Shown here piece after piece: positions 25,106 through 34,268 of a DNA stretch of 64,000 nucleotides. The position numbers and the translations under genes are program-made. How positions within the stretch are numbered: position 1 is the first letter of the stretch; the number at the start of each line of letters is the position of its first letter. Under the pieces are notes generated by a model. It ran no database searches. It saw only the letters and a program-made list of their open reading frames with translations, and was not told where the DNA came from. Origin of the DNA: Calothrix sp. NIES-4105 (GTDB lineage: Bacteria; Cyanobacteriota; Cyanobacteriia; Cyanobacteriales; Nostocaceae); assembly GCF_002368415.1 (NCBI RefSeq), contig NZ_AP018290.1, forward strand, positions 4,353,614 to 4,417,613, written 5' to 3'.

Positions 25106-27250
25106 CTACGGGCATCTTGGATGAATGCCACCTTGAGTGCAAATGTAGGCTAGTTGCTTGGCATCTAGGTTTTTAGCTTGACTGAAATCAACACCTTTTA
25201 TTAGTGCTGATTGTACTCCGATTTGAGGCTTTTGCACGAATTGCTCCGATGGGTCAGTACCTACTGCTGATAAAATTGCTCCTTGAAAATCGGCGCCTGC
25301 GACGTTTGCACCTTGTAAATCTGCTAGGCTTAAGTCGGCATTCCGCAAACTCGCATTTTCTAAGTTCGCTTTTCGTAATATTACGTTAGTTAACCTAGTT
25401 GCATTCAAATTCGCACTACTTAAATTGGCGTGGTCTAAATAAGCACCTGATAAATCGGCTGCTTGCCAGTTTGTTTTGGTTAAGTTGGCGTATGATAATT
25501 GAGCGCCAATTGCAATTGACCTGCCTAATTGGGCGCCAAACATTTCAGCTTCGTTCAATTTAGCTTCACCAATATCAGCACCCGTAAGGCTAGCATTTTC
25601 GAGAATAGCACCGCGTAAATCGGCACCTACAAGTTGAGCGCTGCTGAGGTTTGCACTTAACAAGCGTGCTTCAGATAAATTTGCTTTGTTGAGAGTGGCG
25701 CCACTTAAATCGCTTTTATTTAACAATACCCGACTCAAGTAAGCTTCGCTCAAATTTGCTTGCTTCATAGACGTAAACCGCAAATCTGCTATCGAATCAT
25801 CATAAGTATCCAAGCGACCATCTGGCCCTGGACCCCGAAAACGACTGTTTTTAAAACTAGCTTGATTTAAGTTGGCACCTCTAAAATTGACACCCCACAA
25901 AGCTGCTCTGTCAAGTACCAAATTAAAGAAAGCAGTTGAACCAGAAACTGTTTGTGATAACCGAGAACGGCTTAAATCAATGTTTTGTAATTGACTTGTA
26001 TAAGTTCCTAAAATTTTGTTAATTGCTTGCTGATTAACTTGTAACTCTTGTTGGTTTTTCAATTGTTCTGAGGAACTACTGCTATCTACTGCTTTTGCAA
26101 GTAACAGATTTTTACGCTTTAGGTAAGGAATTGCATCGGCGCCAACATTAACTAAAGCTTGCTGAATTGTATTTAGAAGAATTGGGTTTGTTTCTTCTGC
26201 CAATAAATCTACCAAAAACTGTGTGGACTGTGAGTAATCTAAAGTACCCATAGCCATAATCGTGCGCTCACGCTCCTCGACACTCGCGTTGGAAGTTGCT
26301 TTTAAACGCTTTTCTAAATCAATAAACTGCTTACGATTACCGGATTCAGTTGTTCGATTATTTTCCTGTGATTGAATATACACTTGTGTGGCTACAAGCG
26401 TTCCTAAAACCACAGTCATACTTACAAGCGCAATGCTAAAAAGGGTAATACTAGGGTTTGAAACCATCCAACGCCATAGTCCTGACTGTCGAATAGTCTC
26501 AGGAGACATTACAACTGAGGCAATAGCAGCTTCTTCATCTGATTCATTCCACTCTTCCCTTGACTGTTTCTTTGTAGCGCTTGGTGGTATAAAGGGTTTA
26601 GTCGCATCAATTGTATAAGTTCCGGCGATTTGGTCGTGGAATGCACGACGATTACGCAAGCGCGAAAATCCCGTTGCTTCACCACATAGCGCAATTGCAG
26701 CCAAACCAGTCAAGATTACCAAATTTGGAAACGCAGGACTATAACGCCATAATATATAAGCAACAGATAGAGGTACACCCCAGCGTCCAACTCCTTCGCG
26801 TACTAAAACAGCTGCTAAACCTGGTGGTGTTCCTTGTTCCGAAACAACCTGTACAGCAAACCAACGCTTAGGAATTGTGCTGCCAGTCTTTGCTAGTAAA
26901 TATAACTGCCAACACGAAAGCGTTAAAGGTGCGAGAGCAGCAAGCGTCCACAATATATTTGTCGGTAATGATACATTACGATTGCCGTAACTTACGGGCA
27001 ATGCTAAAGGACGTGAGACTTCGCGCTCAATTACTGCAATTACAGGATTAAGCGGTACTCTGCTAAATTCACTTCTTGTATTCGCAAAAACCCCGATTCC
27101 ATACGGCACTAACCCACTTACTAACACAATTGCCACTTCTGCTGCCCAAGATAACAGGCGCCTTTTTTTTAAAGATAGTGAATTTGCCTGTCTGTTGGAC
27201 TCAGATGGCTTATTGTGGTTCGTCCCTCTCCTCACAATTGGGGTTGTCAT
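25106..27250 (-). CDS. hglK: RDD-type membrane protein with pentapeptide repeats, HglK-like
   Basis: A 714-residue protein. The N-terminal 300 residues hold an RDD-like domain with about four membrane spans (RLLSWAAEVAIVLVSGLVPY; LLAKTGSTIPKRWFAVQVVS; RRAFHDQIAGTYTID). A soluble segment follows, then about 250 residues of A(D/N)LxX pentapeptide repeats forming a right-handed beta-helix. Length and layout match HglK of Anabaena (about 727 residues, four membrane spans, tandem pentapeptides), needed to deposit the heterocyst glycolipid layer. If correct, it acts at the envelope and implies a heterocyst-forming host. A C-terminal Cys pair (YICTQGGIHPRCP) could form a disulfide. The symbol rests on architecture and remembered similarity. 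Confidence 0.68.
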   Translation of the reverse strand: MTTPIVRRGTNHNKPSESNRQANSLSLKKRRLLSWAAEVAIVLVSGLVPYGIGVFANTRSEFSRVPLNPVIAVIEREVSRPLALPVSYGNRNVSLPTNILWTLAALAPLTLSCWQLYLLAKTGSTIPKRWFAVQVVSEQGTPPGLAAVLVREGVGRWGVPLSVAYILWRYSPAFPNLVILTGLAAIALCGEATGFSRLRNRRAFHDQIAGTYTIDATKPFIPPSATKKQSREEWNESDEEAAIASVVMSPETIRQSGLWRWMVSNPSITLFSIALVSMTVVLGTLVATQVYIQSQENNRTTESGNRKQFIDLEKRLKATSNASVEERERTIMAMGTLDYSQSTQFLVDLLAEETNPILLNTIQQALVNVGADAIPYLKRKNLLLAKAVDSSSSSEQLKNQQELQVNQQAINKILGTYTSQLQNIDLSRSRLSQTVSGSTAFFNLVLDRAALWGVNFRGANLNQASFKNSRFRGPGPDGRLDTYDDSIADLRFTSMKQANLSEAYLSRVLLNKSDLSGATLNKANLSEARLLSANLSSAQLVGADLRGAILENASLTGADIGEAKLNEAEMFGAQLGRSIAIGAQLSYANLTKTNWQAADLSGAYLDHANLSSANLNATRLTNVILRKANLENASLRNADLSLADLQGANVAGADFQGAILSAVGTDPSEQFVQKPQIGVQSALIKGVDFSQAKNLDAKQLAYICTQGGIHPRCP

Positions 27251-27426
27251 GCGGATTTCCTTTACTCTTAAATTATTAATAGTGAACGGGTTAGAACTTA
27301 ATATTTCTCTACATATAACTAATGTTTACGAGGGACGAATGGAACCAAAAATAGTTGCCGCACGTCTATCAAATTAGCTTTAAACTACGCTTTTACAGCG
27401 AGAAATAATTGGCAGGTATTATTAAA

Positions 27427-27858
27427 ATGAAAATAAGTTTACCTTTGAGGCTTGTTGGCGCTACTTTGGCGATGAGTTTATGTCTCACCATTGCTAAAGT
27501 TGCTACAGCAGAGCTAGTAAAAGTCAGTCCTAATTTCAAACCAGACCCTCTTACCTTAACAGGTCAATCAGGAGGTTCTAATAAAAGCAACTGTGGTAAT
27601 ATTTCACCTACACCAAATCAGGTTATCGAAGTCACTGAATCATTGCCGTATCTACGGCTAACAGTCGAGGGTTCTGGAAAACCCACGTTACTAATTGATG
27701 GCCCTGGTGGTCGTTTTTGTGTACTAGCCGATAATTACTCAGGCAAGAAGCCCGAAATTACTGGCTTTTGGCAAGCTGGTAAATACTCCCTACATGTAGG
27801 TGAATTATCTCAGGGACAGTATAACTATACGCTCCGAATTTCGCAACAGAGGAATTAA
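27427..27858 (+). CDS. Secreted protein of unknown function
   Basis: A 143-residue protein with a signal peptide (MKISLPLRLVGATLAMSLCL; cleavage near VATA-E). The mature protein has a Cys pair (SNCGNISPTPNQ, and GRFCVLADNY) likely to form a disulfide, and a compact beta-rich pattern ending YSLHVGELSQGQYNYTLRIS, like a small periplasmic pre-peptidase C-type beta sandwich. I start at ATG 27427 because it gives a normal signal peptide; an upstream TTG would add six residues. It is divergent from the HglK-like gene, with 176 bases between. The role is unknown. Confidence 0.65.
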   Translation: MKISLPLRLVGATLAMSLCLTIAKVATAELVKVSPNFKPDPLTLTGQSGGSNKSNCGNISPTPNQVIEVTESLPYLRLTVEGSGKPTLLIDGPGGRFCVLADNYSGKKPEITGFWQAGKYSLHVGELSQGQYNYTLRISQQRN

Positions 27859-27934
27859 TCAATTGACGACTGTATAATAACCCTCAGCTACGAATTGTTA
27901 AAAATACCTAGAATTATCACAAAATTTTGGTCGG

Positions 27935-28303
27935 CTATTCTTCGAGTAATTTCGTAGGTACTTCGACTGCGGTGACATCGATAGTTCCTTCGGGGGTTAT
28001 GCGATGAAAATGTTTGTTATCCACTGATAAAGGTTCTCCGCAGTTCGGACACTGTAATTGTGTATTATTTAATCCTGTAAATTCTAATTGACATACTGGG
28101 CAGTTATCTGCTACTAAGTTTCGTTTCAGCCACCACTGAAAGCCAAAGAAAGCAATAATTGGCGCCACGAGTAACAATCCAACGATAATTAAGACTGAAT
28201 TAACGAACCAGCCCAAACCAAGTGACCCTAGTAGCCAAGCAATAGCGACTAGAGTAAGTAGTGGGCGGAGCGATAATTGATACTGGGGAGATTTAAAACT
28301 CAT
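27935..28303 (-). CDS. Membrane protein with C-terminal zinc ribbon
   Basis: A 122-residue protein with two hydrophobic segments near the N-terminus (PLLTLVAIAWLLGSLGLGWF and VLIIVGLLLVAPIIAFFGFQ) and a soluble tail holding two Cys pairs, CPVC and CPNC, spaced 18 residues apart, as in a zinc ribbon. The tail ends with an acidic stretch. I start at ATG 28303; a start seven codons earlier is possible. Homologues seem common in cyanobacteria but without function. The topology suggests that the metal-binding tail faces the cytoplasm. It is convergent with the secreted-protein gene. Confidence 0.65.
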   Translation of the reverse strand: MSFKSPQYQLSLRPLLTLVAIAWLLGSLGLGWFVNSVLIIVGLLLVAPIIAFFGFQWWLKRNLVADNCPVCQLEFTGLNNTQLQCPNCGEPLSVDNKHFHRITPEGTIDVTAVEVPTKLLEE

Positions 28304-28390
28304 TTTCAATCTTTTGTAATTCAAATTTCTTTTTTGCTCTCCTTCCTAGGATAGCGATTTTAACCAGTAGTTATAGATAGTTATTTAAAC

Positions 28391-29545
28391 TTACTTAATC
28401 TGTTTTCTGAGCCGCGCGTTAAAAGCATCAAAACCAAAGTGCGATATTACCTGTTCACGTAGCCATTCGCCATTACACCGTTGGTCATCACCTTTGAGTA
28501 TTTCCATAACTGCACAGGCAACCGCTTTAACATCACGATGTGGAACACGCCAACCAAGTCTACCATTTTGAAGTGGGTCAGCGGAACCATCAGCATTCCC
28601 TGCTAAAACCGGGACTCCACAAGCCATTGCTTCTAAATAGACAATTCCAAATCCTTCCTGCGAAGGCATAACATAGGCATCAGCCAAACGATAATGTTCT
28701 ACTAATTCTTCTGAAGCAACAAACCCAGCAAACACTACACGTTCCGAAACACCACAATCTGCTGCTAAAGACGCTAATCTCGGTTGGTCATCACCCCGAC
28801 CAATCACTAAATATTTTACATCTGGAAAAAACTTGACAATTTCAGGTAAAGCTTGAATTGTTATATCTACTCCCTTATATGGGTCACCCGACCATAGTCT
28901 TGCCACCGTCATCAACACTTTGGCTTCATTCAAACCGTAACGTTCTAATAGTGCTGCTGATTTTACTCCCGGTGTAAAATAATTACAATTTACTGCACAA
29001 GGTAATATTTTTATCTTTTCTGGGTCTAGCTGATTGGGGCCATTTACAATTATGTCACGGGTATAATGGCTTACCGTCCAAATCGAGCTAGCTGTTTGTA
29101 AACTTCTAATCGTTAGTCGTCTTAATGGTTGCCAAACTTCTTTACCATGCGTCATGACTGTGTAAGGAATACCCAAAAAATTACAAAATATTCCAATTAA
29201 AGCCGCAAGGTTGACATGCCCACAGTAAACATGCTTTGGTCGATGAAGCAGCAAATGCAAAAATAATGCTGCTGCCATTCGTATCCTATCGATTTTTGGC
29301 GAATTAGTTTTAAAGTAATGAAACCGTAGGTTAGGAGATTCAAAATCATTTACGCAGTCAGGAGCATCTCGCAGCAAAAAAACTTCTGCATGTGCTATTT
29401 CGTCAAGTGTCGCATAAGAACGAAATACGTCTTTTACGTAAGACTGAATACCACCCTCACAAGCAAAAATTTCTAAAAATACAAATACATGACTTGCTGA
29501 AGTTGTTGCAGCTAAATCTTTTACTTTATAATTTGTTTTGAGCAT
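28391..29545 (-). CDS. Glycosyltransferase family 4
   Basis: A GT-B fold glycosyltransferase of about 384 residues. The N-terminal acceptor domain begins FVFLEIFACEGGIQSYVKDV with the GGI loop. The C-terminal donor domain has RLWSGDPYKGVDITIQALPE, FAGFVASEELVEHYRLADAY and PSQEGFGIVYLEAMACGVPV, the E-x7-E motif that binds the sugar nucleotide in GT4. It probably works at the cytoplasmic face of the membrane on exopolysaccharide or glycolipid. No other polysaccharide genes adjoin, so the acceptor is unknown. ATG 29545 is preferred to a GTG 16 codons upstream because the extra residues look unrelated to the family. Confidence 0.87.
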   Translation of the reverse strand: MLKTNYKVKDLAATTSASHVFVFLEIFACEGGIQSYVKDVFRSYATLDEIAHAEVFLLRDAPDCVNDFESPNLRFHYFKTNSPKIDRIRMAAALFLHLLLHRPKHVYCGHVNLAALIGIFCNFLGIPYTVMTHGKEVWQPLRRLTIRSLQTASSIWTVSHYTRDIIVNGPNQLDPEKIKILPCAVNCNYFTPGVKSAALLERYGLNEAKVLMTVARLWSGDPYKGVDITIQALPEIVKFFPDVKYLVIGRGDDQPRLASLAADCGVSERVVFAGFVASEELVEHYRLADAYVMPSQEGFGIVYLEAMACGVPVLAGNADGSADPLQNGRLGWRVPHRDVKAVACAVMEILKGDDQRCNGEWLREQVISHFGFDAFNARLRKQIK

Positions 29546-29676
29546 TTGCTTTACACAAAAAAGGGTTCGCTTGGTAGACAGAACAGTAAGCACCCTAAAC
29601 TTAAGTATTTATCCTTAATATTTTTGAAATTGGGCACAAATTTTACTTGACTTTAACATAATTTTTCAAATCATAT

Positions 29677-29706
29677 CAAAAAAAAACCGCAAGTAGAAAT
29701 GCGGTG
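29677..29706 (-). terminator. Rho-independent terminator of the anti-sigma-type gene
   Basis: On the minus strand the stem ACCGCA pairs with TGCGGT around an 8-base loop and is followed by an unbroken run of nine or more T. It lies about 120 bases after the stop of the anti-sigma-type ATPase gene. Confidence 0.8.
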
Positions 29707-29827
29707 TTTACTTAATTACTGATTTAATTTTATACAAATTTAAAATTAATAAACCGGGTTTTTTGGTCAATAACTTGTAATAAAAACAATGATTTTACTT
29801 AGAAACCCAGTTTCTGTGGGTCAGCTT

Positions 29828-30268
29828 TTACTGACCTTGAAAACCATATTTAACAATAAGCAAACAATTTCGACCATCGAGCGTGCGTTCGTAAACAACA
29901 CGGTCAGCTAAACGTCGCAGTAAAAACCAGCCATATCCCCCAACTTGGAGAGTACCTGGTTCTGGTTCTCTAATCGCATCAGGGTTAAAAGGTTTACCGC
30001 GATCCCAAATTCTAATTTCGAGTCGGTCAACAAACAAAGAAACGTCAATATCAATAGTTGTCTCTGGTGGTAAAGCATGGTGAGCATGACGAACAGCGTT
30101 GGTAAAACCTTCTGCCAACGCGAGATTAAGACGGTAAAGTTGACTTTCTGACCAGCCTCCTGGCGATAGATACTTCAGACAGAATTGTTCAAACCATTGT
30201 TGCACTTGGTTTAAAAGCTTTAGTTCGCTCTTTACCGTCAGATGGTCTCGCTGCTCCATGCCTAGCAT
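29828..30268 (-). CDS. Anti-sigma regulatory factor-type ATPase (RsbW/SpoIIAB-like)
   Basis: A 146-residue GHKL ATPase of the RsbW group. It has the N box (LALAEGFTNAVRHAHHALPP), the G1 box (IRIWDRGKPFNPD) and GGYGWFLLRRLADRV as the G2/lid region. Members phosphorylate anti-anti-sigma proteins or bind sigma factors; in cyanobacteria partners are often encoded elsewhere. ATG 30268 was chosen because the conserved DHLTVKSELKLLNQVQQW follows immediately and AAGG precedes it; an earlier start would add 30 unlike residues. It is transcribed alone and ended by a strong terminator. The target sigma or STAS protein is unknown. Confidence 0.8.
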   Translation of the reverse strand: MLGMEQRDHLTVKSELKLLNQVQQWFEQFCLKYLSPGGWSESQLYRLNLALAEGFTNAVRHAHHALPPETTIDIDVSLFVDRLEIRIWDRGKPFNPDAIREPEPGTLQVGGYGWFLLRRLADRVVYERTLDGRNCLLIVKYGFQGQ

Positions 30269-30514
30269 TGACCTTGACTTAAACACTCTTCGGTATAAGT
30301 TATTTTCTGAATTATTGTAATGTACAGATTCTATACTAATGATTGAAACTAATGTCAAACTTCTTGAGAAAATCTGCCCGGTCTTAATTTTTTTGTTCTA
30401 CAAACGACAATATCTACCCCCTTTAGATTTGACGCCTGTTAAAGTTTCAATTATGGTAGTGCTTTGACCACAATAACGAAACTCACAGGCGTTACTACTT
30501 ATACGGTTACTGGC

Positions 30515-30997
30515 TTAGAATAATCCCAAAGTCAAAGACTTGTCGATTGGGAAGGTGGCGCCAATACCAAGCCATATTGTTACCAAAGTACCAAACAAGA
30601 ATACTGCGGTAGCAACTGGACGACGGAATGGGTTTTGGAATTTGTTAACGTTCTCGATGAAAGGAACGAGGATAAGACCCAGTGGTACTGAAGCCATCAA
30701 GAATACGCCGATAAGTTTGTTAGGAACTGTGCGTAAGATTTGGAATACAGGGTAGAGGTACCACTCTGGTAAAATTTCCAAAGGTGTTGCAAAAGGATTT
30801 GCTGGTTCGCCAGTCATTGCTGGGTCAAGAACTGAGAGTGCTACGATACAAGCAAACGAACCCATGATTACTACTGGGAAAATATACAGTAGGTCATTAG
30901 GCCATGCAGGTTCACCGTAGTAGTTATGACCCATGCCTTTCGCCAGCTTGGCTCTTAGTTGAGGGTCGCTCAGGTCTGGTTTTTTTTGTGTTGCCAT
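30515..30997 (-). CDS. petD: Cytochrome b6-f complex subunit IV (PetD)
   Basis: A 160-residue thylakoid membrane protein with three transmembrane helices. It begins [20 protein letters not shown] and includes [20 protein letters not shown], the PEWY motif that helps form the quinol oxidation (Qo) site. With cytochrome b6 it corresponds to a split mitochondrial cytochrome b, carrying electrons from plastoquinol to plastocyanin. Length and sequence are standard. ATG 30997 is the family start. It lies 107 bases downstream of petB on the same strand, the usual cyanobacterial petBD operon. Confidence 0.97.
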   Translation of the reverse strand: MATQKKPDLSDPQLRAKLAKGMGHNYYGEPAWPNDLLYIFPVVIMGSFACIVALSVLDPAMTGEPANPFATPLEILPEWYLYPVFQILRTVPNKLIGVFLMASVPLGLILVPFIENVNKFQNPFRRPVATAVFLFGTLVTIWLGIGATFPIDKSLTLGLF

Positions 30998-31104
30998 GTT
31001 TAAATATGCTCTCCTGCTCAAGTTTAAGTTAAAGCATTTGTTTAGTAATACTAGCTGCAATAAAAGCCCTTACCCTAGTATTACCCTTCAAAAATACGTT
31101 CCAA

Positions 31105-31752
31105 TTACAACGGACCCGAAATACCTTGCTTGCGAATCATTAAGAAGTGGAAAAGCATGAATACCGCAATTAACCAAGGCAATACAAATGTATGCGCGCT
31201 GTAATAACGGGTTAAAGTAGCTTGTCCAACGCTGGCGCCACCACGAAGTAAATCAGCGATTAAAACGCCAACTACGGGGATAGCTTCAGGTACACCGCTA
31301 ACAATTTTCACAGCCCAATAACCAACTTGGTCCCAAGGCAGAGAGTAACCTGTTACACCAAATGAAACAGTGATTACCGCTAAAATTACGCCACTGACCC
31401 AAGTTAATTCGCGGGGCTTTTTGAAACCACCTGTTAAGTAAACTCGGAAAGTGTGGAGAATCATCATCAGCACCATCATGCTGGCAGACCAACGGTGAAT
31501 GGAGCGAATCAACCAACCAAAGTTCACATCGTTCATGATGTGCTGTACAGAAGTATAAGCTTCGGCAACGGTTGGTCTGTAGTAAAAAGTCATCGCAAAT
31601 CCAGTCGCAAACTGGATAAGGAAACATGTCAAGGTAATTCCACCAAGACAGTAAAAAATATTTACGTGAGGAGGTACATATTTGCTGGTTACGTCTTCAG
31701 CAATCGCTTGAATCTCCAAGCGCTCCTCAAACCAGTCGTAAACGTTAGCCAT
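31105..31752 (-). CDS. petB: Cytochrome b6 (PetB)
   Basis: A 215-residue, four-helix haem protein of the b6-f complex. It starts [20 protein letters not shown]. The haem-ligand histidines are visible in [11 protein letters not shown] and [11 protein letters not shown] (helix B) and in [20 protein letters not shown] (helix D). Cys35 in IFYCLGGI is the usual attachment residue for the extra haem ci. The start at ATG 31752 matches the family; an upstream frame extension of 16 residues is not native. First gene of petBD, facing ctpA across a 367-base divergent spacer. Expression is probably high and light-dependent, but no operator is clear. Confidence 0.97.
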   Translation of the reverse strand: MANVYDWFEERLEIQAIAEDVTSKYVPPHVNIFYCLGGITLTCFLIQFATGFAMTFYYRPTVAEAYTSVQHIMNDVNFGWLIRSIHRWSASMMVLMMILHTFRVYLTGGFKKPRELTWVSGVILAVITVSFGVTGYSLPWDQVGYWAVKIVSGVPEAIPVVGVLIADLLRGGASVGQATLTRYYSAHTFVLPWLIAVFMLFHFLMIRKQGISGPL

Positions 31753-32119
31753 ACAATCTCTAGTTCCTAAAAATCGATACGCGGTTGATAAAGTTCCCAA
31801 ACATCACTGCATGGGATTTTAGCTTATATGAGGTTCGCTTGCTGTCTTGGCTTTCAATCGTGCTAAGACTCTTAAATAAACTTAACACTCTTCAAAGGTT
31901 TTTCGTATGATGACGTACTTAGTACCCAATCTTGGAAGATAGACACAAAGTAAATTCTAGCGTTTTAAAGCGCGGATGACTTTCATAATTACGGTCGCCC
32001 GTTTAATGAGAGAATGCACCGCTCCTATAAAAAAAGTAACATAGTCGAGAGATATATTTCATCAAATCAGCGCTCAATTAGGATTAATTTAGCAATTCGG
32101 GTTAAATGTGTAGTTAACA
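31753..32119. other. Divergent spacer between petB and ctpA
   Basis: 367 bases that must carry the promoters of petBD and ctpA. I find no reading frame, hairpin of note or clear regulator site. ctpA is preceded by two overlapping in-frame starts (ATGGTAACAATGG). Confidence 0.5.
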
Positions 32120-33373
32120 ATGGTAACAATGGTAAAAATACTTCATAAAACTTTTCGGGTAGTATTATCACTGCTACTGGCATTGGTCGTCACTTCTTTT
32201 AGCTTCAGTCCAAGTGCGGCAGCATTAACAGACGAGCAAAAACTGGTATCAGAGGTTTGGCGAATTGTCAACCGTACTTATCTTGATGATAGCTTTAATC
32301 ATCAGAATTGGGCATCAGTACGGCAGAAAGTGTTGCAAAACCCGCTTCAAAACCAGCAAGCAACATACGCAGCAATTCAAACGATGCTCAAGAGTCTCGA
32401 CGACCCCTTTACCCGTTTTTTAGACCCAGAGCAATATCGTAGCTTACAGGTCAATACTTCAGGTGAGTTAACAGGGGTTGGTTTACAGATTGCGCTCGAC
32501 GCTGAAACTGGTAAATTAGAGGTTGTGGCGCCAATAGCTGGTTCACCGGCAGAAAAAGCTGGCATTCAACCGCGCGACCGTATTGTTAGCATTGAGGGTA
32601 TTTCGACGCAAAAATTAACTCTTGATGAGGCAGCAGCTAGAATGCGCGGGCCAAGCGGTAGTATTGTAACGCTAGAGATTGAGCGTGACAATGAGCTTGT
32701 TCGTGAAATACAGTTAACACGCTCACGCATTGAACTCAATCCAGTAATTGCCCAATTACACCATAACGAGCAAGGAAAGTCTATAGGTTACTTGCGTTTG
32801 ACCCAGTTCAACGCCAATGCTCCAATGGAGTTAGCACACGCTATTGATAATTTAGAGAAAAAAGGCGCCGACTCGTATATACTCGATTTACGAAATAATC
32901 CTGGTGGTTTATTGCAAGCAGGAGTTGAAATCGCGCGTCTTTGGCTTGACAAAGGGACAATTGTACATACAGTAAATCGTCAAGGCATAGTCGGCAGTTT
33001 TGAAGCACTTGGTTCAGCTTTAACTAACGACCCATTAGTTATTTTAGTCAATCAAGGCACAGCTAGCGCCAGTGAAATTTTAGCAGGCGCCTTGCAAGAC
33101 AACGGTCGAGCATTACTTGTAGGTGAAACAACCTTTGGAAAAGGATTAATTCAATCACTATTTGAACTTTCCGACGGTTCCGGGTTAGCAGTAACCATTG
33201 CCAAATACGAAACACCACTGCACCATGACATCAACAAACTTGGTATTAAACCTGATGCATATGTAGCTTCTTCCTTACTAACGCGCGAACAAGTAGCAAC
33301 AAAGGACGATACCCAGTACCAAGCTGCACTAGAACTTCTACAAAAGCAAAACGTAGTCGTAGGAGCAGCGTAA
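32120..33373 (+). CDS. ctpA: Carboxyl-terminal processing protease CtpA (D1 processing)
   Basis: A 417-residue S41 protease that trims the C-terminus of the photosystem II D1 precursor in the thylakoid lumen. It has an N-terminal signal peptide (LSLLLALVVTSFSFSPSAAA), a PDZ domain (TGVGLQIALDAETGKLEVVA through GIQPRDRIVSIEGIS) and the catalytic domain with Ser in GTASASEILAGAL and Lys in GETTFGKGLIQ. Length and order fit cyanobacterial CtpA. Placement divergent from petB is common in cyanobacteria, which supports CtpA over CtpB/CtpC. The ATG two codons in is an equal candidate start. A tandem repeat tract begins right after the stop. Confidence 0.92.
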   Translation: MVTMVKILHKTFRVVLSLLLALVVTSFSFSPSAAALTDEQKLVSEVWRIVNRTYLDDSFNHQNWASVRQKVLQNPLQNQQATYAAIQTMLKSLDDPFTRFLDPEQYRSLQVNTSGELTGVGLQIALDAETGKLEVVAPIAGSPAEKAGIQPRDRIVSIEGISTQKLTLDEAAARMRGPSGSIVTLEIERDNELVREIQLTRSRIELNPVIAQLHHNEQGKSIGYLRLTQFNANAPMELAHAIDNLEKKGADSYILDLRNNPGGLLQAGVEIARLWLDKGTIVHTVNRQGIVGSFEALGSALTNDPLVILVNQGTASASEILAGALQDNGRALLVGETTFGKGLIQSLFELSDGSGLAVTIAKYETPLHHDINKLGIKPDAYVASSLLTREQVATKDDTQYQAALELLQKQNVVVGAA

Positions 33374-33375
33374 GA

Positions 33376-33586
33376 GTGCTGAGTGCTGAGTGCTGAGTAA
33401 ATTAAGAGTTAAGAGTCAAGAGTTAAAAGTTAGAAATTAAAACTCAGCACTCAGCACTTTTGACTCATCACTTCATACTCAGCACTCAGCACTTTTGACT
33501 CATCACTTCATACTCAGCACTCAGCACTTTTGACTCATCACTTCATACTCAGCACTCAGCACTTTCCACTCAGCACTTATTTCGAT
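33376..33586. repeat. TGCTGAG heptamers plus a 35-base tandem repeat
   Basis: The left part is TGCTGAG tandem copies. From about 33443 the inverted form builds a 35-base unit, CTCAGCACTCAGCACTTTTG plus ACTCATCACTTCATA, repeated three times with a partial fourth copy. The tract could fold on itself. Its right end forms the last codons of the MBL-fold gene on the minus strand. Confidence 0.88.
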
Positions 33587-34201
33587 AATTCGCTTACCTC
33601 GAAGAAACCCTGTATTTGCACCAGGACATAAGTATCGCAGTGTATCAGGGGAGAAACGGTCTAGTAGTAACTGTAAGCTTTTGATTTGACGTTTCCAATG
33701 AAAAGTTTTAGCGGTTCGCAATGGCATTGGTTTACCCGAACCGTCAGGGAGTATATGGCGCCCAGAGAATAATATCCCTCCAAAATCGCTATAGTAGAGA
33801 CAAGAGGAACCAGGAGAATGTCCAGGTGTCCAAATCAACTGAAGCTCTGAATTGAGGCTTAACTCTTGATTGAAAGTAGTTAATTCTACTTCAGGTAACA
33901 AATAAGCTTCTTGTTCTTGAATAATAACTTCGCAGTTTAAAGCAAGTTTGAGTTCAGCAGCTTTACCAATAGCTGTGCGGTGAGTAATAAATAGCCAACG
34001 TACCCCACCATGTGCTTTGATAAAATCCTGGTTTGTATCATCCCAGGCTGGACAATCGACTAATATGTTACCTTCATTTCTTACAATGAGATAAGCGGTT
34101 CCTCCTAAAGTGTCTCGATTTGGTGCGAAGGCATAAATCGTATCAAGTACAACCCGTGGTTGCTTGACTATTTGGTTTTTGTCTTGATTAATGAGAGACA
34201 T
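33521..34201 (-). CDS. Metallo-beta-lactamase-fold protein with degenerate metal site
   Basis: A 226-residue MBL-fold protein. Typical strands are present: GGTAYLIVRNEGNILVDCPA, then WLFITHRTAIGKAAEL where active enzymes have HxHxDH, and IWTPGHSPGSSCLYYSDFGG with the usual His, then ILFSGRHILPD. Only the first His of the HxHxDH block remains (THRTAIGK), so a normal two-metal site is unlikely and the protein may bind rather than hydrolyse. The last 18 residues (SAEWKVLSAEYEVMSQKC) are encoded by the TGCTGAG-type repeat tract, showing that the original stop was lost or replaced. It is convergent with ctpA. The role is unknown. Confidence 0.72.
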   Translation of the reverse strand: MSLINQDKNQIVKQPRVVLDTIYAFAPNRDTLGGTAYLIVRNEGNILVDCPAWDDTNQDFIKAHGGVRWLFITHRTAIGKAAELKLALNCEVIIQEQEAYLLPEVELTTFNQELSLNSELQLIWTPGHSPGSSCLYYSDFGGILFSGRHILPDGSGKPMPLRTAKTFHWKRQIKSLQLLLDRFSPDTLRYLCPGANTGFLRGKRIIEISAEWKVLSAEYEVMSQKC

Positions 34202-34268
34202 GGTTTGTTAGTTTATGGGAATAATAAGCCTAGAGCATTACTTGTAATTTAATAAGCGTGCATATGCA

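Noticed and set aside
25204-25389. Plus-strand frame opposite the HglK-like gene
   Set aside because: Shadow of pentapeptide-coding DNA without a ribosome binding site.
33376-33586. CRISPR array
   Set aside because: The units are contiguous tandem copies with no unique spacers.
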